From NCBI GenBank assembly GCA_934394815.1, contig CAKRRD010000005.1, forward strand, positions 1 to 64,000: a stretch of 64,000 bases of DNA. The letters run 5' to 3'. The DNA comes from an uncultured Acetatifactor sp. (GTDB lineage Bacteria; Bacillota; Clostridia; Lachnospirales; Lachnospiraceae). The notes under the pieces are model-generated. The model made no database searches. It saw only the letters and a list, made by a program, of their open reading frames with translations, and was not told the origin of the DNA. The position numbers and the translations under genes were made by a program. Below are positions 27,301 to 34,771 of the stretch, piece after piece. Position 1 is the stretch's first letter. Each line of letters opens with the position of its first letter.

Positions 27301-30300
27301 TACCGCAGCGATATGTACAGTGAAGCTTTTGTGGAGGGAATTCTGGAATCCTATGAAGCTGCAATGAACTCCCTGCTGAAAACAAAATATGTATCGGAGA
27401 TCTCTGTTATTTCCGAAAACGCATTAGACAAGCTTGCACAGTTCAATGATACGGCCTGCGAATATGACAGAAATAAAACCATTTCCGATATGTTTGATGA
27501 AATGGTACAGAGCATACCGACAAATACGGCCGTTGTATTCAAAGACAGGAAATACACTTATGCGGAACTGGATGAAATCAGTGACAGACTTGGAAAATAC
27601 ATAGCATCTCTCGGTATCGGCACAGAGGATGTAGTATCCATCCTGATTCCCCGCTGCGAATATATGGCGATCGCACCTATGGGTGTCATTAAGGCCGGTG
27701 CAGCATATCAGCCGCTGGATCCGTCATATCCGAAGGACCGGCTGATGTATATGCTGGAGGATTCCGCAGCAAAACTTTTGATTGCCGACAGAGAACTGTT
27801 ACCGTTGGTGGAGGGATATCAGGGTCCCGTTTTATTCACCGATGAGATCATGCAGCTTAGAAATACAGATGGTAAATTACATAAGCCGCAGTTACATGAT
27901 TTGTTTATTTTACTGTATACATCAGGTTCTACAGGTGTGCCGAAGGGATGTATGCTGGAATATGGAAATATAACAGCATTCTGTCATTGGTACAGAAAAT
28001 ATTACAATATAGATTCCAACAGCAAAACAGCGGCCTATGCGTCGTTTGGTTTTGATGCCTCCATGATGGATATCTATGGAGCAATTGCCAATGGAGCAGA
28101 ACTTCATATTATTCCGGAAGAGATTCGGCTGGATTTCATCGGACTTCAGCAATACTTTGAAGAAAACGGCATCACACATTCCTTTATGACGACACAGGTC
28201 GGAAGACAGTTTGCACTGGAAATGGATTGCAAGAGCCTGAAGTATCTTTCGGTAGGAGGAGAGAAGCTTGTTCCCTGTGAGCCGCCCAAAAACTATAGGC
28301 TGTTCAATGCCTATGGGCCGACAGAGGCAACCATCTTTACCACCGTATTTGAAGTGGACAAGTATTATCCGAATGTGCCCATCGGAAAAGCGCTGGATAA
28401 TTTCAAGCTTTATATCACAGACAAGGCAGGCCATCTGCTTCCGTATGGTGCCTGCGGTGAACTGATGTTGTCCGGCTGGCAGGTTTCCCGTGGATATCTG
28501 AATAAACCGGAGAAAACGGCAGAAGTATATACGAAGAATATTTATGATGATACGGAAGGGTATGAAGTGCTGTATCATTCGGGTGATGTGGCCAGATATC
28601 TCCCGGACGGAAATCTTCAGATCATCGGCAGAAAGGATTCCCAGGTAAAGATCAGGGGATTCCGGATCGAGCTTTCCGAGGTGGAAGAGGTGATTCGAAG
28701 ATACCAGGGAATCAAAGATGCTACCGTAGTTGCATTTGATGATCCCAACGGCGGAAAATATATTGCGGCCTATGTGGTATCCGACAGCAAAGTGGATATC
28801 AACAGGCTGAATGATTTCATTAAGGAAACAAAGCCGCCCTATATGGTACCTGCAGTTACCATGCAGATCGACAAGATTCCACTGAATCAGAACCAGAAGG
28901 TTAATAAGAAGGCACTTCCACTGCCGGAGAGAAAGGTAGAGGAGATCATTCAGCCTAAGACAGAGATTCAGCAGAAATTGTATGACTGTATCGCAGAGGT
29001 ACTTGGCTACACAGAATTCGGAATTACGACGGATATTTACGAGGCAGGACTGACATCTATCAGTGCGATCAAACTGAATATCCTGATTGCCAAAGCATTT
29101 GACATTGTTATAAAAACATCAGATATCAAGAATCATCCTACGATTGAAATGTTGGAAGACTTTGTTCAGAGTGCAGGAAAAGCAACAAAGAGAGAGGAAC
29201 AGGACAGCTATCCGCTTACCAATACGCAGGAGGGAATCTTCATTGAATGTACTGCAAATATGGGATCCACCATTTACAACATTCCCTACCTTCTGAAATT
29301 GGATAAAAAGGTAGATCTGGACAGACTTGCAGCTGCAATAGACAGCACGGTAGAGGCACATCCTTATCTGAAGACCCGTCTCTTTATGGACGAAAACGGA
29401 GATGTTCTTCAAAAACGGGACGATCATTTGGGGTATAAAACGCAGATTCTGAACGAGATGAACAGGGAAACGCTGGTCCGTCCCTATATGCTGTTTAATG
29501 AACAGCTTTTCCGGTTTGAAATTTACAGAACCTGTAACGGAAATTACCTGTTCCTGGATATTCATCATATTATTGCGGATGGTACTTCTCTTGGTATTAT
29601 CCTGAATGATATCAACAGGGCTTACAGTGGGGAAACACTGGAAAAGGAGAAGTATACCTCTTATGATCTGGCATTGGATAATCGGGATGCATTGAAGAGC
29701 GATGTCTATGAAAATGCAGAGAAATATTACAGATCTGTATTTGAGAATAAGGGAGGAAGTATCAACTTTTATCCGGACAAGACAGGACCGGTTCCCACAG
29801 CAGAGCTTTACCGCAGAGAGGTTACGGAGATTTCCGTACAGCAGGTGAAAGACTTCTGTAAGAGATATGGAATTACAGAAAATGTATTCTTTATTTCGGT
29901 ATTTGGTCTTACGCTGGGAAAATATAATTTCCGGAAGGATGCAGTATTTACCACAATTTATCATGGAAGAAATGATTCCAGACTTTCGGAAACGGTGGGT
30001 ATGCTTGTAAAGACACTTCCCGTGTACTGTGACTTCTCAGGAAGCACAAAGGATGGCCTGCTGAAGGTGCAGCAGCAACTGATTGATTCCATGAACAATG
30101 ATATTTATCCGTTTTCACAGATCAGTCATGAATTTAACATAAAAGCGGATGCCATGGTGATCTATCAGGGAGACAATTTTGCATTTGACATGATCGGTGG
30201 GGAATATGCACAGGAAGAACCGATCCATTTAAATATGGCGAAAGCACCTGTTTCCATTAGTATCTCCATCGATAGAAATAAGTTTGTACTGGAAATGGAA

Positions 30301-33300
30301 TATCGTGGGGATATGTATAATGAGGAAACGATAAAATACCTTGCAGACAATCTTGAAACGGCTGCACAGGGAATCCTTGGAGAATACGATCCCGGAGAAA
30401 TCCGGCTTATGTTTGAGGAACAGACACAGATGCAGGATATTCCCGAACATGCAGGGAAAACCTTTGTAGATCTGTTCAGAGAAGCAGCAGCAAAATATCC
30501 GGACAGACCGGCCGTAAGGGATGGAAACGGTGAGATCACTTACAGAGAACTGGATAAAATGTCAGATTACATTGCACAAAAGCTGACCGAAAACGGATTT
30601 GGCAGAGAAAAGGCAGCAGGCATTTTATGTGGAAGAACAAAAGAATATGCGGTAGCATATGTGGGTGTTATGAAAGCCGGAGGAGCTTATGTTCCTTTGG
30701 ATCCGGAGTATCCGCAGAGTAGAATTGAGTATATGCTGACGGATTCCGGAGCGGAAAATCTGCTTGTGATCGACCGGTATCGCAGTCTGGTGGATTTCTA
30801 TGACAAAAATATTATCAGTCTGGATAATGTTGTCACAGAAGCAAAGGATTTCGAACTTTCTGTAGAGCTTACAGCCCCGAAACCGGAGAATCTTGCGTAT
30901 ATGATTTACACATCGGGATCCACCGGCAAGCCCAAGGGTGTTATGATCGAACAAAGGAATCTGCTGAACCTGATTGAATATATCAGACTGACAAGAAAGA
31001 CTACCCCGGACGATGTTGTTGCAGAATTTGCAAGCTTTTGCTTTGATGCATCGGTAATCGATTTGTTTGCTCCGCTTACAGCAGGTGCTGTATTATACAT
31101 TTTGCCTGAAAGCATACGAAAAGATGCCGTTGCAGTCGGAAAATTCATAAAGGATGAGAACATCACCACTGCAACCTTCCCGACACAGATGGGTGAACTG
31201 GTAGCAGAACTGCTTGAGGATGCTCCCAATCTGAAATTTGTGACACTTGGAGGTGAAAAATTTAAGCATTACAGAAACCGGACCTACCAGATGATCAATG
31301 GCTATGGTCCGACGGAAAATACCGTCTCTTCCACAGAATTCTGGGTGGACAGACAGTACGACAACATACCGATCGGAAAATCCCAGCGGAATGTCCGCAG
31401 TTATGTTGTTGACAAAGATTTAAACAGACTTCCGGTGGGAGCCTCCGGTGAACTTTGCCATGCCGGTCGCCAGATCGCAAGAGGATATCATAATCTTCCC
31501 GAAAAGACGGCATCGGTATTTGTAGAAAATCCGTATGCTGTGTGCGAAGATGACAAGCGCCTGTACAGAACCGGTGACATGGTCCGGATGAAAGGTGACG
31601 GAAATATAGAGTATATCGGCAGAATTGATTCCCAGGTGAAAATCAGAGGATACCGTGTGGAGCTGGGAGAAATCGAAGGTGCCGTCCTGAAGCACGAACT
31701 GGTGAAAAATGCTGCGGTTACAGTCGTTGAAAAGGGCGGAAATAAATATATCACTGCTTATTACACAGGTGAAAGTATTCCGGAGGAACAGCTTAAGACC
31801 TTCCTGGAGCCGCTGATTCCCGATTATATGATGCCGTCATTCTTCGTACATATTGATGAAATGCCTGTGACACCGGGTGGAAAGATTGATAAAAAAGCAC
31901 TTCCGTTACCGGAAATAACGACGAAGAACAGTGGTTATGTAGAGCCGGTGACTACGGTTCAGACAATACTTTGTGAGATATTTGAGAAGGCGCTGGGAAT
32001 TGAGAAGGTGGGAATCGAGGATAACTTCTTTGATCTGGGAGGTTCCTCACTTACGGCCTCCAAGGTTGCCGTTATGTGTCTCTCGAAGAATATTTCCATT
32101 GTATATGCGGATGTATTTAAATATCCTACGGTGCGTGAACTGGCATCCGTGGTTGATGATGGTGCAGCAACGGAAAACGTACAAAGTAATAATGAGTTTT
32201 CAAATTATAACTACAACAGGATTCAAAGTGTCATCAGCGGAAATGTGGAAGATAATGTTGACAGAATAACGAAGGAAAATCTGGGTGATATCATGATCAC
32301 AGGTGCCACCGGTTTCCTGGGAATACATATTCTGAAGGCATATCTGGACAATTACGATGGAAAAGTATATTGCCTGGTGCGTAAAGGTGCATACGAATCC
32401 ATGGAAAAACGAATGATGCACATGTTGATGTATTATTTCGACAATCCTTATCAGGAAATGTTCGGGCAGCGTATTATCTGTGTTGACGGTGATATTACAT
32501 CAAAAGAGCAGGTGGAGGGATTTGCAGCTTATAAATTCCGCACCATCATTAACTGCGCTGCATGTGTAAAACATTTTGCGGCAGATGACATTCTGGAAAG
32601 AGTAAATGTACAGGGCGTTCAGAACCTCATTGATTTCTGTAAGAATAACGGCCGCAGGCTGATCCAGATCTCAACAGTATCTGTTGCCGGTGAGGGATCA
32701 GAGGGAGTTCCGCCGATGTCCAGAGTCTTCTGTGAAAATGATCTGTACATTGGACAGAATATTACAAATGAATATATCCGTACCAAATTCCTGGCAGAAA
32801 GAGCGGTATTGGAAGCAGTTTCCGAAGGACTTGACGGAAAGGTGATCCGTGTGGGAAATCTGATGAGCAGAAATTCCGACGGAGAATTCCAGATTAACTT
32901 CATTACCAATGGATTTTTACGCAGCTTAAGAGGTTATAAAGCGATTGGTAAATTCCCCATGGGCGGTATGCATGAAATTGCAGAATTGTCTCCCATTGAT
33001 TCTACGGCACTTGCCGTATTGAAGCTGGTGCAGACGGACAGAAGATTTACCGTATTCCATGCATGCAACAGTCATCATATTTATATGGCCGACCTGATCT
33101 ATGCAATGCAAAGATATGGATTCCGGCTTGACATTGTAAGGGATGAAGAGTTTGAGGAAGCCGTAAAGGAATTTGCAAAGAACGGTAAAGAATCCGATGC
33201 TGTTTCCGGACTGATCGCATATACCTCACATAATGAAAATGAGATTTATACGATGGAATACGATAACGGATTCACGGCACAGGTACTATACAGGCTGGAT

Positions 33301-33378
33301 TATAAATGGCCTGTTACAGATGACAGATATCTGGAAAGCGCAATAGCAGCACTTGACAGACTCGCATTTTTTGACTGA
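24394..33378 (+). CDS. Three-module NRPS with terminal reductase (A-T-C-A-T-C-A-T-R)
   Basis: A 2994-residue nonribosomal peptide synthetase. Module 1: A (about 20-500; YTSGSTGKPKG near 168) and carrier with phosphopantetheine Ser549 (GLSSIS). Module 2: C (about 593-1020; HHIIADG 723-729), A (about 1030-1505; YTSGSTGVPKG near 1176) and carrier Ser1555. Module 3: C (about 1603-2015; HHIIADG 1724-1730), A (about 2028-2500; YTSGSTGKPKG near 2173) and carrier Ser2552 (LGGSS). The C-terminal reductase (about 2630-2994) has NAD(P)-binding TGATGFLG and catalytic YIRTK near 2794. All core motifs are intact; there is no epimerase or thioesterase. It should join three amino acids and release a peptide aldehyde, possibly reduced on to an alcohol or cyclised. 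Lack of a starter C domain implies a free N-terminus initially. The preceding start has AGGAGGAG. Confidence 0.95.
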   Translation: MSAVNEKSSFSFVFQPVTKLFEEQVRLHPDKCAVVSGKEKFTYAQLNERANRIANALIEKGIQRETIVGIVMERCCDFYAVRQGILKSGGAFAVAAPDYPDDRVQYIIEDAGIPFVITTKKIAEERRELFAKLSCTVLLLEELLKYNNTENPDTGIEEHDLCYCIYTSGSTGKPKGVMIEHINLANFVNPNPRNAETYGYISRGSVSLSMAAMTFDVSVLEEFIPLTNGLTAVIAGDEEILNPIMLGDLIVENKVDIMTTTPTYLSNMIDLPQLGRAVAQIKVFDVGAEAFPPALYDKIRAVNPDAYIMNGYGPTETTISCTMKVITDSKNITIGAPNGNVKVYVIDKDNKILPDGETGELVVAGLGVGRGYINLPDKTAAVFIDLNGERAYRTGDLARINPEGEIEFFGRMDNQIKLRGLRIELGEIEEVINSFEGIITSITVPVDNKYLCCYFMADRKMDSEEISAYASETLAHYMVPDVFVQMDKMPLTQNGKIDKKALPKPVSQPEKLKEPETAMQKKIFEIVSNVVENDFFGVDTSFYKAGLSSISAMKLCILISEEFGVTVKTSDIHENNTVEKLEKYVMLAPRIRTYEKREVYPLTGSQKGIFAECAKNPESTVYNIPFLFDLDSTVDTQKLSEAIIRMVNAHSYLLTEVFLNDRGEMVQCPGAEAFAPEVIETTNEQFEDLKNKLVRPFKLEKGRLFRAEIYLTEDRKYLFTDFHHIIADGNSYDIIFEDIDRAYRGEKLEKESYTGFDAALDEEQQMNEGKYKKAEKYYDSIFEGIETESLPLPDLYGKTPEKGYQERKLDIAVDKILSGCEKLGVTPNVLFTGLFGILMSRYGNAEDSLFATIYNGRNDSRLENTVCMLVKTLPVYCSFDSKTTIQAYMTELSEQLLSSMANDIFPFSDICAKYGFNSDLVFAYQAELSDDYPIGDTIARGHDLSLDMAKMPLLIQVREYNNEYVLTAEYRSDMYSEAFVEGILESYEAAMNSLLKTKYVSEISVISENALDKLAQFNDTACEYDRNKTISDMFDEMVQSIPTNTAVVFKDRKYTYAELDEISDRLGKYIASLGIGTEDVVSILIPRCEYMAIAPMGVIKAGAAYQPLDPSYPKDRLMYMLEDSAAKLLIADRELLPLVEGYQGPVLFTDEIMQLRNTDGKLHKPQLHDLFILLYTSGSTGVPKGCMLEYGNITAFCHWYRKYYNIDSNSKTAAYASFGFDASMMDIYGAIANGAELHIIPEEIRLDFIGLQQYFEENGITHSFMTTQVGRQFALEMDCKSLKYLSVGGEKLVPCEPPKNYRLFNAYGPTEATIFTTVFEVDKYYPNVPIGKALDNFKLYITDKAGHLLPYGACGELMLSGWQVSRGYLNKPEKTAEVYTKNIYDDTEGYEVLYHSGDVARYLPDGNLQIIGRKDSQVKIRGFRIELSEVEEVIRRYQGIKDATVVAFDDPNGGKYIAAYVVSDSKVDINRLNDFIKETKPPYMVPAVTMQIDKIPLNQNQKVNKKALPLPERKVEEIIQPKTEIQQKLYDCIAEVLGYTEFGITTDIYEAGLTSISAIKLNILIAKAFDIVIKTSDIKNHPTIEMLEDFVQSAGKATKREEQDSYPLTNTQEGIFIECTANMGSTIYNIPYLLKLDKKVDLDRLAAAIDSTVEAHPYLKTRLFMDENGDVLQKRDDHLGYKTQILNEMNRETLVRPYMLFNEQLFRFEIYRTCNGNYLFLDIHHIIADGTSLGIILNDINRAYSGETLEKEKYTSYDLALDNRDALKSDVYENAEKYYRSVFENKGGSINFYPDKTGPVPTAELYRREVTEISVQQVKDFCKRYGITENVFFISVFGLTLGKYNFRKDAVFTTIYHGRNDSRLSETVGMLVKTLPVYCDFSGSTKDGLLKVQQQLIDSMNNDIYPFSQISHEFNIKADAMVIYQGDNFAFDMIGGEYAQEEPIHLNMAKAPVSISISIDRNKFVLEMEYRGDMYNEETIKYLADNLETAAQGILGEYDPGEIRLMFEEQTQMQDIPEHAGKTFVDLFREAAAKYPDRPAVRDGNGEITYRELDKMSDYIAQKLTENGFGREKAAGILCGRTKEYAVAYVGVMKAGGAYVPLDPEYPQSRIEYMLTDSGAENLLVIDRYRSLVDFYDKNIISLDNVVTEAKDFELSVELTAPKPENLAYMIYTSGSTGKPKGVMIEQRNLLNLIEYIRLTRKTTPDDVVAEFASFCFDASVIDLFAPLTAGAVLYILPESIRKDAVAVGKFIKDENITTATFPTQMGELVAELLEDAPNLKFVTLGGEKFKHYRNRTYQMINGYGPTENTVSSTEFWVDRQYDNIPIGKSQRNVRSYVVDKDLNRLPVGASGELCHAGRQIARGYHNLPEKTASVFVENPYAVCEDDKRLYRTGDMVRMKGDGNIEYIGRIDSQVKIRGYRVELGEIEGAVLKHELVKNAAVTVVEKGGNKYITAYYTGESIPEEQLKTFLEPLIPDYMMPSFFVHIDEMPVTPGGKIDKKALPLPEITTKNSGYVEPVTTVQTILCEIFEKALGIEKVGIEDNFFDLGGSSLTASKVAVMCLSKNISIVYADVFKYPTVRELASVVDDGAATENVQSNNEFSNYNYNRIQSVISGNVEDNVDRITKENLGDIMITGATGFLGIHILKAYLDNYDGKVYCLVRKGAYESMEKRMMHMLMYYFDNPYQEMFGQRIICVDGDITSKEQVEGFAAYKFRTIINCAACVKHFAADDILERVNVQGVQNLIDFCKNNGRRLIQISTVSVAGEGSEGVPPMSRVFCENDLYIGQNITNEYIRTKFLAERAVLEAVSEGLDGKVIRVGNLMSRNSDGEFQINFITNGFLRSLRGYKAIGKFPMGGMHEIAELSPIDSTALAVLKLVQTDRRFTVFHACNSHHIYMADLIYAMQRYGFRLDIVRDEEFEEAVKEFAKNGKESDAVSGLIAYTSHNENEIYTMEYDNGFTAQVLYRLDYKWPVTDDRYLESAIAALDRLAFFD

Positions 33379-33401
33379 TTCAATTAAAGGAGGAACTATT
33401 T

Positions 33402-33701
33402 ATGGAAATTACAAGTAAAAGAGAAGAAGGCAAAGTAACCATGGAAATTACAGGATGGCTGGATACACAGACAGCACCGCAGCTGGGAGATGCACTCTCC
33501 CAGCTGGACGATAATGTCACAAGCCTTGTATTTGATTTTTCAAAGCTGGAGTATATCTCATCCGCAGGCTTACGTCAGGTCGTTACAGCATACAAAAAAA
33601 TGGCAGGCAAAGAAGGATTTAAAATAATCAATGTTTCTAACGAAGTATTTGACGTTTTCAGACTTACCGGATTTGACCAGAAGATCCAGATTGAAAAATG
33701 A
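33402..33701 (+). CDS. STAS-domain anti-sigma-factor antagonist-like protein
   Basis: A 99-residue single STAS domain similar to SpoIIAA/RsbV. It has FDFSKLEYISSAGLRQVV, where the serines of ISSAGLR are the expected phosphorylation region, and an amphipathic C-terminal helix with RLTGFDQKIQI. In known switches the unphosphorylated form releases a bound kinase/anti-sigma protein. It is translated 24 bases after the NRPS (AAAGGAGGAAC before the ATG) and overlaps the next ATPase gene by four bases (ATGA), so the pair is stoichiometrically coupled. No sigma factor is present in the window. Confidence 0.9.
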   Translation: MEITSKREEGKVTMEITGWLDTQTAPQLGDALSQLDDNVTSLVFDFSKLEYISSAGLRQVVTAYKKMAGKEGFKIINVSNEVFDVFRLTGFDQKIQIEK

Positions 33702-34114
33702 AAAAATCTCTATTAACTAAGCTTGCTGTAGAACAATGCGGAAGAACTCTGGAATTAACCTGTGAAATGTCGGAACTGGCAAAAATAAAAGACTGTATTT
33801 TTGATCTGACGGTGGATAATGGCCAAAAGAAAAAAATTTATCTTGCGTGCGAGGAAATTTTTTCTAATATTGCAAATTATTCCGGGGCAAAAAATATAGA
33901 GTTCTGTTATTACAAAAATGCAGATAGTGTAACGGTTATTTTTGTAGATGACGGAAAACTGTTTAACCCTCTTACACGCAAAAACGAAAAGGATTTTGAC
34001 GATTTCGATGAAGGCGGAATGGGAATCAGCCTTGTGAAAGAATTGTGTTCCGGTATTCATTACAATAGCACTGACGGGAAAAATGTGCTCAGTCTGGAAT
34101 TTGCAGATAAGTAA
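33698..34114 (+). CDS. RsbW-like serine kinase/anti-sigma ATPase
   Basis: A 138-residue GHKL ATPase: N box ACEEIFSNIANYS, G1 FVDDGKLFNP, glycine-rich lid GGMGISLVKE. Such proteins phosphorylate the STAS partner and sequester a client, usually a sigma factor. Here the gene overlaps its STAS partner (ATGA) and belongs to an NRPS operon that also carries the same domain on a MATE exporter. The client may thus be a transporter or enzyme rather than a sigma factor; this is inference. Confidence 0.88.
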   Translation: MKKSLLTKLAVEQCGRTLELTCEMSELAKIKDCIFDLTVDNGQKKKIYLACEEIFSNIANYSGAKNIEFCYYKNADSVTVIFVDDGKLFNPLTRKNEKDFDDFDEGGMGISLVKELCSGIHYNSTDGKNVLSLEFADK

Positions 34115-34115
34115 A

Positions 34116-34760
34116 ATGATGAGATTGTACAGAATAAATATTAACCATTTCGAGGATCCCCTGCAAAAGAAAGAGCTTCTCGGTCTGGTCGGCACAGAGC
34201 GTGGAAAAAAGGTCATCCGGTATTGCAGGCCGGATGACCGGAAAAGAAGTCTTGGCGCAGGCATTATTATTCAGAAAATCCTGAATGACAATGGACTGTC
34301 TGAGAAAAGCCTGAAATACTCGGAGAATGAGAAACCGTTTGTGGATAATCTCTTTTTTAATATATCCCATGCGGGGGATTATGTTGTCGGAGTATTATCG
34401 GATTGTGAAGTCGGATGCGATATTGAAAAAGTTGTTAATGCGCCCCTGGAGGTTGCAGAACATTATTTTAATTCAGGGGAATTGGAATACATAAAATCCG
34501 AACAGGATAAAGACAGGGCATTTTTTACCCTTTGGACGTTAAAGGAAAGTTATATGAAAATGACAGGCAGAGGAATGAGTCTTCTTCTGGATTCCTTTGA
34601 GATCCTTCCTGCGGCAACCGGATTTACACTGGGAAAATCTCCGGAAAAGCGTTGCTTTTTTAAAACTCTGCAGTTTGATGATTATATTTTTTCGGTCAGT
34701 AATGAAAGAGATTTTTCCATAAATCCAATGGATTTTAATGATATTACTATAAGCTTATGA
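34116..34760 (+). CDS. 4'-phosphopantetheinyl transferase (Sfp type)
   Basis: About 214 residues; transfers phosphopantetheine from CoA to the carrier serines of the NRPS. Motifs are FNISHAGDYVVGVLSD, the Mg-binding GCDIEK, and WTLKESYMKMTGRG (W-[KR]-x-K-E pattern). The start at 34116 (or the adjacent ATG at 34119) follows the upstream stop by one base, implying coupled translation; an in-frame ATG at 34083 lies inside the preceding gene. A dedicated PPTase in the cluster supports the synthetase being functional. Confidence 0.9.
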   Translation: MMRLYRININHFEDPLQKKELLGLVGTERGKKVIRYCRPDDRKRSLGAGIIIQKILNDNGLSEKSLKYSENEKPFVDNLFFNISHAGDYVVGVLSDCEVGCDIEKVVNAPLEVAEHYFNSGELEYIKSEQDKDRAFFTLWTLKESYMKMTGRGMSLLLDSFEILPAATGFTLGKSPEKRCFFKTLQFDDYIFSVSNERDFSINPMDFNDITISL

Positions 34761-34771
34761 GGAGGAATTCT

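Noticed and set aside
34083..34115. Upstream start for the phosphopantetheinyl transferase
   Set aside because: It lies inside the RsbW-like gene without a binding site; the family start matches MRLYRI at 34116/34119.
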